A stretch of 11,684 nt of DNA. Source: Syntrophobacterales bacterium. Lineage in GTDB: Bacteria > Desulfobacterota > Syntrophobacteria > BM002. Below, one piece after another: positions 1-6,377 of the stretch. Location: the NCBI GenBank assembly GCA_030613915.1, contig JAUWKY010000025.1, positions 1 through 11,684 of the forward strand, given 5' to 3'. The position numbers and the translations under genes were made by a program. How positions within the stretch are numbered: position 1 is the first letter of the stretch; the number at the start of each line of letters is the position of its first letter. Under the pieces are notes generated by a model, which made no database searches, was not told the origin of the DNA, and saw only the letters and a list, made by a program, of their open reading frames with translations.

Positions 1-155
1 CGGCCAAGAAGAAGGAGGCTGCGGCCAAGGATGAGGAGGCTGCGGCCAAGAAGAAGGAGGCTACAGCCAAGAAGAAGGAGGCTACGGCCAAGAAGAAGAA
101 GGCTACGGCCAAGAAGAAGGAAGCCGGCGAGCCTGAAGAGACCACCGCAGAATGA
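1..155 (+). CDS. nusA: C-terminal tail of probable NusA (5' end outside window)
   Basis: Only the last 50 codons are present, in the frame that starts at base 3 and stops with TGA at 153-155. Bases 3-128 are six tandem 21-base units, each encoding a 7-residue block of the type AKKKEA(A/T). A short acidic end (GEPEETTAE) follows. The tail is highly charged, low in complexity and probably disordered or helical. The visible part has no diagnostic NusA domain (S1, KH), so the assignment rests on position: nusA directly precedes ylxR and infB in most bacteria, and the stop overlaps the next start (ATGA at 152-155), which implies translational coupling. NusA binds RNA polymerase and nascent RNA in pausing, termination and antitermination. 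Repetitive Lys/Ala tails are not part of the NusA core, so this looks like a lineage-specific extension. It could be the tail of another protein if the gene order is unusual. Confidence 0.62.
   Translation, partial: AKKKEAAAKDEEAAAKKKEATAKKKEATAKKKKATAKKKEAGEPEETTAE
3..128 (+). repeat. Six tandem 21-bp coding repeats (AKKKEA-A/T)
   Basis: Six in-frame copies of a 21-base unit (gcc aag aag aag gag gct gcg/acg/aca, with variants) lie end to end. Unit 2 replaces two Lys with Asp-Glu, unit 5 has Lys in place of Glu, and unit 6 ends in Ala-Gly with changed codons (gaa gcc ggc). The near-identical codons across units point to recent expansion by slippage or unequal crossing over. The array probably continues left of the window. 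Confidence 0.85.
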
Positions 156-460
156 GTATGAAGAAAGGAGAGAAGCGGGGCCAGCCGCAGCGAACGTGCA
201 TTGTCTGCGGCAGCAAAAGAGCCAAAGCAGAACTCCTTCGGTTGGCGCTGGATGAGGAGAGCAAGGTGTGCCTGGATTACCGGCAACGGCGCCGTGGGCG
301 TGGCTGTTATGTGTGCCCGAGGCCAGAGTGCCTGACGCGAGTCAAACTGGCCTACCTTGAGAAGGCGTTTCGACAATCGTTGCCCCAGGGCGCTTGGAAT
401 CCCGCCCTGACCATGACGGAGGCTCTCCAGAGGTGTAGCGTCCAATTCCAAGAGCAATGA
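152..460 (+). CDS. rnpM: YlxR/RnpM family RNA-binding protein (DUF448)
   Basis: A 102-residue protein with the hallmarks of the YlxR family: the RTCIVCG motif at residues 14-20, a KAELLRLAL strand, the GRGCYVC motif at 49-55 and a later Cys (PECL), with a basic surface throughout. YlxR in Bacillus subtilis, renamed RnpM, binds the RNase P RNA and modulates RNase P; that is family knowledge and was not tested here. The gene lies between the presumed nusA and infB, its usual place. The ATG at 152 overlaps the upstream stop as ATGA, so translation is probably coupled. An in-frame ATG at 158 (MKKGEK) is an alternative start; neither has a strong Shine-Dalgarno sequence, which fits coupling. The L7Ae-like gene ylxQ, often next in Firmicutes, is absent. 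Confidence 0.88.
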   Translation: MSMKKGEKRGQPQRTCIVCGSKRAKAELLRLALDEESKVCLDYRQRRRGRGCYVCPRPECLTRVKLAYLEKAFRQSLPQGAWNPALTMTEALQRCSVQFQEQ

Positions 461-469
461 TCTGACCAA

Positions 470-483
470 GCACTCAAGAGTGC
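470..483 (+). other. Small inverted repeat in the rnpM-infB gap
   Basis: GCACTC-aa-GAGTGC is a perfect 6-base inverted repeat in the 71-base gap before infB. As RNA it could form a short hairpin of about 5 bp. No T-run follows, so it is not an intrinsic terminator, and nothing ties it to regulation of infB. The rest of the gap holds only a G-rich ribosome binding stretch (GGGGGG at about 522-527). Confidence 0.4.
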
Positions 484-531
484 GGTTATGAAGTTTTGGA
501 GATAGCATATTAATAGAAGTCGGGGGGTTGA

Positions 532-3144
532 ATGGCGAAGTTGAGGGTGTACGAACTAGCAAGAGAATTAGACATTCCCAACACGGATCTGCTGGAGCGG
601 ATCGACAGTTTGGGTATTCACATCAAAGGGCACATGAGCTCTTTGGATGAAGAGCAAGCCCAACTGCTTCGTGACACGGTGACGGGTCGATCGCAGCAAC
701 TGATCGAGGAAAAGCGGGTTCGTAGAGGAATAATCCGCAGGCGGCGAAAGATTGTTAAGGCTGAGCCTCTAGCGGAGGAGGTGGAGACCGAAGTAGCGGC
801 AGAGACAGCACCCCCCGGCGAGGAACAGGCTGAAGCGGTAGTCGAGGCGGAGTTGCCACCGCCTGTGGTTGAGGGAGAAGCACCAGAGGTTGAGCCCGAA
901 AAATCAGAGAAAGTTGAACCGGATGTGGAGGTTGCGAAAAAGGAAAAGAAGGTCAAAAAACCCCGGAGGCGAGGCAAGAAAGAGTTTGCCGCCAAAATTA
1001 TCAAGCTACCTGAGCGGGTGCCCGAGGCTGTTCCTGAAGCGAAGAAGGCAGAGCCAAAGATTGAAGAATCAATGGAAGCAGTGGGGAAAGTGGTTGAGAC
1101 TGTGCCCGCTCCACCAGAACCCGAGGCCGAGGAGAGAAAGAGGCCGGGCAAACCCAAGAAGAAAAAAGGGAAGCGAGCACGAGTTGATGAGAGTGAGAAA
1201 GGGCCAGTGAGGAGGGGACTGCCGAGCCGCCGCAAAGAGGTGGTTACTGGGGACGATCTTTACACCAGGCGTCGCGGGCCGGGCCGGATGATGAGAGGCC
1301 GCAAGGGCGCGCGAGCACGAGCAGTTGCGAAAGACGCAAAGCAAACCGAGATCACCATACCCAAAGCCGCCAAGCGAAGGGTCAAACTTGACGAAGCCAT
1401 CACCGTGGCCAGTCTTGCCAAGCGCATGGGAGTCAAGGCCAGAGAGGTCATTACACAACTTATGGAATTGGGCCTCATGGCCACAGTGAACCAGGCGATT
1501 GATTTTGACACCGCTTCCCTGGTGGCGACCGAATTTAATTATGAGGCCGAGAAAACAGGTTTTGAAGAGGCGGCAATCTTACAGGCTGTACCGGATCAGG
1601 AGGAAGACCTCAAGACACGGCATCCGGTGGTAACCATTATGGGACACGTTGATCATGGCAAAACTTCAGTGCTTGACGCTGTCCGCCAGACCAAGGTTGC
1701 AGAGGGAGAGGCAGGAGGTATCACCCAGCATATAGGTGCTTACAATGTGAAGGTGGATGCCGGCCAAGTGGTCTTCTTAGACACCCCGGGCCATGCGGCT
1801 TGTACGGCCATGCGGGCCCGTGGTGCCAGGGTAACCGACCTGGTGGTTCTCGTGGTGGCGGCCGATGATGGGGTTATGCAACAGACGGTTGAGGCAATCA
1901 ACCATGCCCAGGCGGCAGAAGTCCCGATCCTGGTGGCCATAAACAAGATAGACAAAGCAAATGCCGACCCCGACAGGGTGAAACGTGAGTTGGCTGAGAG
2001 AGGGCTTAATCCAGAGGAGTGGGGTGGTGATGTCACCATGGTGGAAGTGTCAGCCACAGAGAAGACAGGGCTGGATGAATTGCTTGAGCTCATCCTGCTC
2101 CAGGCTGAACTCATGGAACTGAAGGCCAATCCCGACAAGAAGTCCAGAGGGAGGGTGGTCGAGGCTCGATTGGACCGAGGTAAGGGACCGTTGGCCACTG
2201 TCTTGGTGCAAGAGGGAACCCTGCGAGCCGGAGATCCTTTCGTCTGTGGCACTTTTTACGGCAGGGTGCGAGCCATGCTGGACGATCGCGGCCGTAAAGT
2301 GGCAGAAGCACCGCCGTCCATGCCTGTGGAAGTACACGGAATATCAGGGGTGCCACAGGCTGGTGATGAGTTGGTGGTGGTGAACGACGAGAAACAGGCA
2401 AAACAGGTGGCAGCGCACCGGCAGTTGAAGTCGCGTGAGGCAGAGCTTTCCCGAGCGACGAAAGTAACTTTGGACAACCTCTTTGAGCGCATCAAAGAGG
2501 GTGAGACCAAGGAGCTCAGGATTGTGCTCAAGGCTGACGTTCAGGGCTCCTTGGAGGCCATTACCGACTCCCTGAACAATCTGAGTACCGATGAGATCAA
2601 GGTCAACATCATTCATAGCGCAGCGGGAGCTGTTACTGAGACGGATGTGATGCTGGCTTCCGCTTCAGATGCCATAACTATTGGCTTTAGCGTCAGGGCT
2701 TCGCAGAAAGCCCAAGAGTTAGCAGACGCTGAGAAAGTCGACCTGCGCTTCTATGACGTCATTTATCAACTTGTAGCTGAAGTAAAAGACGCAATGGAGG
2801 GAATGTTAGATCCCATATACAAAGAGCACTCCATGGGTCGTGCCGAGGTGCTCAAGACTTTTCATGCTTCCCGGATAGGGACTGTTGCCGGCAGTATGGT
2901 CAATGAAGGCCGGGTGGAACGAGGAGCAAAGATCAGGGTGTTGCGTGACAACGTGGTGATCAACGATAGTAAGATCGCTTCACTCAGGCGGTACAAGGAT
3001 GAGGTCAAAGAGGTCAAAGCGGGTCAGGATTGCGGCATAATCATTGAGAATTTCAACGATGTCAAGATTGGCGATATCCTGGAGACATACACAATCGAAG
3101 AAATCAAAGCTGTCCTGGAACCTGGTGGCAACAAGTCGGAATGA
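532..3144 (+). CDS. infB: Translation initiation factor IF-2
   Basis: An 870-residue GTPase that brings initiator fMet-tRNA to the 30S subunit and promotes 50S joining. Residues 1-52 form an IF2_N domain. Residues about 75-275 are a Lys/Glu/Ala/Pro-rich, probably disordered linker, with basic clusters such as KKEKKVKKPRRRGKK. A second IF2_N-like domain covers about 285-337. The G domain shows GHVDHGKT (371-378, P-loop), GGITQHIG (395-402, switch I), DTPGH (417-421) and NKID (471-474), then a SATEKTG segment. Domain II, domain III and the C-terminal tRNA-binding domain follow, with FHASRIGTVAG and an intact KDEVKEVKAGQDCGI block. The ATG at 532 has a G-rich stretch just upstream and opens with the standard IF2_N sequence, so the start is sound. 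The residue after DTPGHAA is Cys where the family usually has Phe, a minor oddity. Length is normal for a long-linker IF-2. Confidence 0.98.
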   Translation: MAKLRVYELARELDIPNTDLLERIDSLGIHIKGHMSSLDEEQAQLLRDTVTGRSQQLIEEKRVRRGIIRRRRKIVKAEPLAEEVETEVAAETAPPGEEQAEAVVEAELPPPVVEGEAPEVEPEKSEKVEPDVEVAKKEKKVKKPRRRGKKEFAAKIIKLPERVPEAVPEAKKAEPKIEESMEAVGKVVETVPAPPEPEAEERKRPGKPKKKKGKRARVDESEKGPVRRGLPSRRKEVVTGDDLYTRRRGPGRMMRGRKGARARAVAKDAKQTEITIPKAAKRRVKLDEAITVASLAKRMGVKAREVITQLMELGLMATVNQAIDFDTASLVATEFNYEAEKTGFEEAAILQAVPDQEEDLKTRHPVVTIMGHVDHGKTSVLDAVRQTKVAEGEAGGITQHIGAYNVKVDAGQVVFLDTPGHAACTAMRARGARVTDLVVLVVAADDGVMQQTVEAINHAQAAEVPILVAINKIDKANADPDRVKRELAERGLNPEEWGGDVTMVEVSATEKTGLDELLELILLQAELMELKANPDKKSRGRVVEARLDRGKGPLATVLVQEGTLRAGDPFVCGTFYGRVRAMLDDRGRKVAEAPPSMPVEVHGISGVPQAGDELVVVNDEKQAKQVAAHRQLKSREAELSRATKVTLDNLFERIKEGETKELRIVLKADVQGSLEAITDSLNNLSTDEIKVNIIHSAAGAVTETDVMLASASDAITIGFSVRASQKAQELADAEKVDLRFYDVIYQLVAEVKDAMEGMLDPIYKEHSMGRAEVLKTFHASRIGTVAGSMVNEGRVERGAKIRVLRDNVVINDSKIASLRRYKDEVKEVKAGQDCGIIIENFNDVKIGDILETYTIEEIKAVLEPGGNKSE

Positions 3145-3186
3145 TGTTTGCCAGCATGATTTCAGCTTGAGGCAACGAGTGGGGCG

Positions 3187-3474
3187 ATGGTTGTGGGGAT
3201 TGCAAAACTGAGCTTGCGTTTGCCGGGTAACCAATCCCTCAAGGGCAAGCGCAAGGTGGTTAAGAGCATTTGCGAACGGTTACGCCGACGCTTCAATCTG
3301 GCAGTGGCTGAAACCGACGACCAGGATAAATGGCAGGCTGCTGAGTTGGGTATCGTCGCAGTGGGCAATGAGGGAAGATACATTGAATCTAAATTGGACA
3401 AAGCCATCAATTTCATTGAGGATATACAGTTGGCCGAGATTGTGGATGTCCAGAGGGAATTGATTCATTTTTGA
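3187..3474 (+). CDS. DUF503 family protein (YlxP-like)
   Basis: A 95-residue protein matching the small DUF503/YlxP family: an opening VGIAKLSLRLPGNQSLKGKR strand-loop, then KRKVVKSICERLRRRFNLAVAE, a central AELGIVAVGNEG strand, and a C-terminal helix and strand. No catalytic residues are evident. Family members have a ferredoxin-like alpha/beta fold and lie next to infB and rbfA; their biochemical role is not settled. Here the gene sits 42 bases after infB and 12 bases before rbfA, which implies co-transcription and a role in ribosome or RNA metabolism (inference). The ATG at 3187 has a weak purine-rich stretch (GAGTGGGG) upstream. Confidence 0.88.
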   Translation: MVVGIAKLSLRLPGNQSLKGKRKVVKSICERLRRRFNLAVAETDDQDKWQAAELGIVAVGNEGRYIESKLDKAINFIEDIQLAEIVDVQRELIHF

Positions 3475-3486
3475 TTACGGACACTC

Positions 3487-3840
3487 ATGGAATTCAAGCG
3501 GGCAGATCGAGTTGCGGATCTCGTATTGAAGGAGCTTGCCGAAGTGCTGCTGCGGAAGGTGAGAGACCCTCGCCTTGCTGACATCACCTTGACGGCTGTC
3601 AAGGTGTCACCGGACTTGCGACAGGCTAGAGTATTTTACAGCTTGATAGGTGACGAGGACAAAAAGGCAGCAGCAGCTGTGGGTTTGGAAAGTGCTCGAG
3701 GTTTTGTCAAGCGTGAACTGGGTAAGCGGCTCTACCTCCGACGCATTCCGGATATTACATTTTACTTCGATGCTGCTCTGGAACACGGATCTCACATTGA
3801 TCGACTGCTCACTGAGCTCAAGGAACCTGGTCAGGAATGA
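3487..3840 (+). CDS. rbfA: 30S ribosome-binding factor A
   Basis: A 117-residue single-domain KH-like protein, the usual length. It aids late 30S maturation by binding near the 5' end of 16S rRNA (helix 1 region) and is needed for cold adaptation in model species. Recognisable blocks are the N-terminal helix RADRVADLVLKELAEVLLRKVRDPRL, the strand pair ITLTAVKVSPDLRQARVFYS, and the C-terminal LGKRLYLRRIPDITFYFD followed by the amphipathic helix around HIDRLLTEL. The gene begins 12 bases after the DUF503 gene. Its stop shares the ATGA at 3837-3840 with the next gene, so the two are probably translationally coupled. The Shine-Dalgarno sequence is weak (ACGGA region upstream). Confidence 0.96.
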   Translation: MEFKRADRVADLVLKELAEVLLRKVRDPRLADITLTAVKVSPDLRQARVFYSLIGDEDKKAAAAVGLESARGFVKRELGKRLYLRRIPDITFYFDAALEHGSHIDRLLTELKEPGQE

Positions 3841-4805
3841 TTGCGACAATTGCACAAGAGCTCAAGAACAACGAACGCTTCTTGCTGGCCACCCACGTAA
3901 ACCCAGACGGTGACGCTGTCGGTTCTCTGGGGGCCCTCGCCTTGGTGCTTGAGGGAATGGGGAAGCAGGTGGTGGCTTACTGCCAGGATGAGGTGCCCGA
4001 GTTCTTGCGATTCCTTCCTTATGCGGACCGAATTGTCAGAGAGATATCGGCCCCCGACCGCTTTGAAGTGGCAGTGGTGCTGGATTGTGGTGCACTTGAC
4101 AGGATTGGCAGCGCTGCCGAGGTTCTCCAGCACGTCGGAAAAATCATCCATATCGACCATCATAGTTCTAGTGGTGATTTTGGCCAACTGAACCTGGTCC
4201 GGCCAGAGTGCAGTAGCACTGCCGAGATTCTTTATGAAATTTTTCAGGCTATTCCAGTGTCCTTGACCCCGGAGGTAGCAGAGAACATCTATACTGCCAT
4301 TTTGACCGATACAGGGTCTTTTCGTTTTGCCAACACCACGGCAAGAACACTGGCCATAGCCGCAGAAATGGTCTCGCTTGGAGTAGGGCCGGAGAAGGTA
4401 GCCGGCGAGATTTATGACAGTATGAGCCCAGAGCGTATAGAGCTGTTAGCTCGCAGCCTCGATACCCTAACTCTCAGGAGTGACGGACGGGTGGCGGCCA
4501 TGCACGTGAGCTGGCGGATGTTGGAGGAGACTGGGACCAGTTTCATCGATACCGACGGGTTCGTTAATTATCCCCGGGCGATTAGCACCGCTGAGATAGC
4601 TATTTTCTTTCGGGAGATGGATGCGGATGAGGTGAATGTTAGTTTGCGATCTCGGGGTGGCCTGAACGTGGCTGAGTTTGCCCGGATTCATGGTGGTGGT
4701 GGGCACCATAATGCGGCAGCATTTCGTCTAGGAGGATCGTTGTCAGAGGTTGTGGAAAAGGTTCTGACAGAGGCAGGGGAGTTCATTGTCGGAGGTCGGC
4801 AGTGA
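3837..4805 (+). CDS. nrnA: DHH/DHHA1 oligoribonuclease / pAp-phosphatase, NrnA type
   Basis: A 322-residue DHH-superfamily phosphoesterase. The metal-binding residues of the DHH domain are visible: H20, D24 and D26 in THVNPDGDAVGS, D83 in VVLDCGALDRIG, and D107-H108-H109. The DHHA1 substrate domain near the C terminus carries GGGGHHNAAAF (GGGGHH at 286-291). NrnA enzymes degrade 2-5-nt RNA (nanoRNA) and in some species dephosphorylate 3'-phosphoadenosine 5'-phosphate in the cytoplasm. Which activity dominates cannot be read from the sequence. After DHH the protein has SSSGDFG where many relatives have a P-x-N/D type segment; the following FG is kept. The ATG overlaps the rbfA stop and the TGA overlaps the truB GTG. 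The location before pnp suits a joint role in clearing RNA decay products. Confidence 0.92.
   Translation: MIATIAQELKNNERFLLATHVNPDGDAVGSLGALALVLEGMGKQVVAYCQDEVPEFLRFLPYADRIVREISAPDRFEVAVVLDCGALDRIGSAAEVLQHVGKIIHIDHHSSSGDFGQLNLVRPECSSTAEILYEIFQAIPVSLTPEVAENIYTAILTDTGSFRFANTTARTLAIAAEMVSLGVGPEKVAGEIYDSMSPERIELLARSLDTLTLRSDGRVAAMHVSWRMLEETGTSFIDTDGFVNYPRAISTAEIAIFFREMDADEVNVSLRSRGGLNVAEFARIHGGGGHHNAAAFRLGGSLSEVVEKVLTEAGEFIVGGRQ
4791..4796 (+). promoter_or_regulatory. Shine-Dalgarno site selecting the truB GTG start
   Basis: GGAGGT ends five bases before the GTG at 4802, inside the nrnA coding region. It favours the GTG over the in-frame ATG at 4820. Confidence 0.7.
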
Positions 4806-5794
4806 GCTCCAGCACGAGGATGAAGACAACAAGAGGACTCAACACCCAGGCCAGATTCACTGGCGATGGGGTTTTGATTGTTGATAAACTGGCAGGTTTT
4901 ACCTCGCATGATGTGGTCCAAAAGGTGAAGAGGAAGCTGGGAGCTGCCAAGGTGGGGCACAGTGGCACCTTGGATCCCTTCGCCACTGGGGTGCTGATCC
5001 TGCTGATTAACGGCGCCACCAAACTTGCTCCGTTTCTCGCAGACCATGAAAAGACATATCTTTTTAATGTTTTCTTTGGCGTTGAAACGGACACCCAAGA
5101 CAGCACCGGTAAGGTGGTGGCTCGGCAGCCATGTGAGCCCTTACAGGAGAGTGAAATTAGGGCGGCCTGTGACGCCTTCATCGGCGAAATTGAGCAGACG
5201 GTACCACGCTACTCAGCGGTGCGAGTGAAAGGACAACGGCTTTACCAACTGGCGCGTCGCGGTGTTGAGGTAACTCCACCCAATCGCAAAGTGAAGATCA
5301 AAGACCTATCCTTCTGCGAGTTACGCTGGCCGGAAGCAACGTTTGAGGTCACCTGCTCGAAAGGCACCTATGTGAGGAGCCTGGGAGTGGATCTGGCCCG
5401 CCACCTGAACTGTAATGGGCACGTGAGCCAGTTGCGACGGTTGGCAAGTGGTGGATTTAGCTTGAGACAGGCTGTAACCCTGGAACAACTTGAAGAAAGC
5501 ATGGCGAGGGGTGAGTTGCACCAGTTGCTGATGACTTCAGCACAGGCGTTAGATTGTTATCCTGAGCTGCGAGTCTCGCCCCTGGATGCCAAGAGAATAC
5601 GCCAAGGTTCCACCCTGGACTCGATCCAGTTTCTTGACCCTGGGTCCAGCCCAGGTTGGCCTGCAGGTCCGTATAAGGTTTTGGACCCCGATAATAACCT
5701 GGTGGCAATGGTTTCTAAAGCGGCCAAGGTTGCTAACGATAGGCAGGAAGGGGGAGTCACATTTAAGACTCTGCGGGTTTTTGGTACGGGTTAG
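4802..5794 (+). CDS. truB: tRNA pseudouridine-55 synthase
   Basis: A 330-residue TruB that isomerises U55 in the T-loop of tRNA to pseudouridine. The catalytic motif GTLDPFATGVL has its Asp at residue 58. It is preceded by the DGVLIVDKLAGFTSHDVV entry motif. KTYLFNVFFGVETDTQDSTG and the KGTYVRSLGVDLA motif follow, and the last roughly 80 residues look like the C-terminal PUA-type RNA-binding domain. The GTG start overlaps the nrnA stop as GTGA and has a good Shine-Dalgarno sequence. About 20 residues precede the conserved domain, so an in-frame ATG at 4820 is possible but less well supported. truB next to rbfA and rpsO is the usual order. The length is slightly above the common 300-odd residues, with no sign of damage. 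Confidence 0.96.
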   Translation: MSSSTRMKTTRGLNTQARFTGDGVLIVDKLAGFTSHDVVQKVKRKLGAAKVGHSGTLDPFATGVLILLINGATKLAPFLADHEKTYLFNVFFGVETDTQDSTGKVVARQPCEPLQESEIRAACDAFIGEIEQTVPRYSAVRVKGQRLYQLARRGVEVTPPNRKVKIKDLSFCELRWPEATFEVTCSKGTYVRSLGVDLARHLNCNGHVSQLRRLASGGFSLRQAVTLEQLEESMARGELHQLLMTSAQALDCYPELRVSPLDAKRIRQGSTLDSIQFLDPGSSPGWPAGPYKVLDPDNNLVAMVSKAAKVANDRQEGGVTFKTLRVFGTG

Positions 5795-5809
5795 TAGGTT
5801 AAACTGAGG

Positions 5810-5844
5810 GTTTTCGGAAAAATATGCACTTTCTTTGCGAAAAC
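5810..5844 (+). promoter_or_regulatory. Inverted repeat in the truB-rpsO gap
   Basis: GTTTTCG (5810-5816) and CGAAAAC (5838-5844) are perfect 7-base complements with a 21-base loop; an inner GAAA/TTTC (5817-5820 and 5830-5833) could extend the pairing. The structure ends 24 bases before the rpsO Shine-Dalgarno sequence. S15 represses its own mRNA through leader structures in several bacteria, so it might be a control element. No match to a known S15-binding fold can be claimed from inspection, and there is no T-run to suggest a terminator. Confidence 0.35.
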
Positions 5845-5868
5845 GATAATGGTCAAGGTCGAAGCACG

Positions 5869-5875
5869 AGGAGGT
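5869..5875 (+). promoter_or_regulatory. Strong Shine-Dalgarno site for rpsO
   Basis: AGGAGGT ends seven bases before the GTG at 5883. It fixes that GTG as the start of S15 and implies efficient initiation despite the non-ATG codon. Confidence 0.8.
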
Positions 5876-5882
5876 TTTAACG

Positions 5883-6152
5883 GTGGCACAGAATGCTGAA
5901 AGGAAAAAGGAAGTAATAGAGGATTTCAAGACGCATGAGACCGATACCGGTTCTCCAGAAGTGCAGGTAGCGTTGCTCAGTGAACGCATTAGCTATCTCA
6001 CTGAACATTTCAAGACTCACAAGAAAGACCATCATTCCCGGCGGGGCCTGCTGAAGTTGGTGGGACAACGCCGCCGACTCTTAGATTATCTTAAGAGAAA
6101 AGATGTGAGTAGATACCGAGAGGTTATAAAACGATTGGGGCTTCGCCGTTAA
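5883..6152 (+). CDS. rpsO: 30S ribosomal protein S15
   Basis: An 89-residue S15, exactly the family's length. S15 is a primary 16S rRNA-binding protein of the 30S platform and contacts the 50S subunit through bridge B4. Diagnostic blocks are the [15 protein letters not shown] segment, then [25 protein letters not shown] (the [12 protein letters not shown] loop and helix bind rRNA), and [15 protein letters not shown] with a basic C terminus ending LGLRR. Translation starts at a GTG (decoded as Met) behind a consensus Shine-Dalgarno sequence. The neighbours truB and pnp are the standard ones. S15 is often autoregulated; the inverted repeat upstream is the only candidate visible. Confidence 0.98.
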   Translation: MAQNAERKKEVIEDFKTHETDTGSPEVQVALLSERISYLTEHFKTHKKDHHSRRGLLKLVGQRRRLLDYLKRKDVSRYREVIKRLGLRR

Positions 6153-6167
6153 AGAGGTTTGGCGGAG
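6141..6167 (+). other. Stem across the rpsO stop codon
   Basis: CTTCGCC (6141-6147) can pair with GGCGGAG (6161-6167) through 7 bp, one a G-U, over a 13-base loop containing the rpsO stop. No T-run follows, so it is more likely an RNA processing or stability structure at the end of rpsO than a terminator. The evidence is only the complementarity. Confidence 0.3.
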
Positions 6168-6232
6168 ACCGTTTGTAGGGGTCTGCTTATGGTTTGTGCG
6201 GCAGTCCACCGGGAAAGCATTCGAGTATGGAA

Positions 6233-6338
6233 CCCAGCACAGACTGGGGAAATTTCAGAAATTTGTCTTGGCCTTGCCAAGGCTGAGAGCGAGCCTGCCA
6301 ATCCGGCATTGGCTCGAGAACAAGCAGCTCTTGCTCTC
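6233..6338 (+). promoter_or_regulatory. Chain of hairpins in the pnp leader
   Basis: The 225-base rpsO-pnp gap (6153-6377) has no convincing gene but holds successive perfect or near-perfect stems: CCCAG/CTGGG (6233-6248), AAATTT-cag-AAATTT (6250-6264), CTTGGC-ctt-GCCAAG (6267-6281), GCCAAT-ccggc-ATTGGC (6297-6313, with an alternative GAGCC/GGCTC pairing at 6291-6315), and GAGA-a-CAAG / CTTG-c-TCTC (6316-6338). In enterobacteria the pnp leader forms stems cut by RNase III, and PNPase then destabilises its own mRNA. A similar job here is an inference. None of the stems is followed by a T-run. A ribosome binding site, AAGGAAG (6364-6370), lies after the last stem. Confidence 0.5.
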
Positions 6339-6377
6339 TCTGCATGATAGGGTTGGAGCAGTAAAGGAAGTAAGATT

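Noticed and set aside
31..255. + strand Arg-rich frame overlapping the presumed nusA tail and rnpM
   Set aside because: It is an out-of-frame reading of the AAG-rich 21-base repeats; the Lys/Ala frame ends exactly at the rnpM start and fits the operon.
618..1235. Long - strand open frame (205 codons, Ser/Thr-rich) opposite infB
   Set aside because: It is the mirror of the Glu/Lys/Ala-rich IF-2 linker, where biased codons remove antisense stops. It has no ribosome binding site and no recognisable domain.
5845..5850. GATAAT as a -10 promoter element for rpsO
   Set aside because: No acceptable -35 hexamer lies 16-18 bases upstream, so a promoter cannot be supported from sequence alone.
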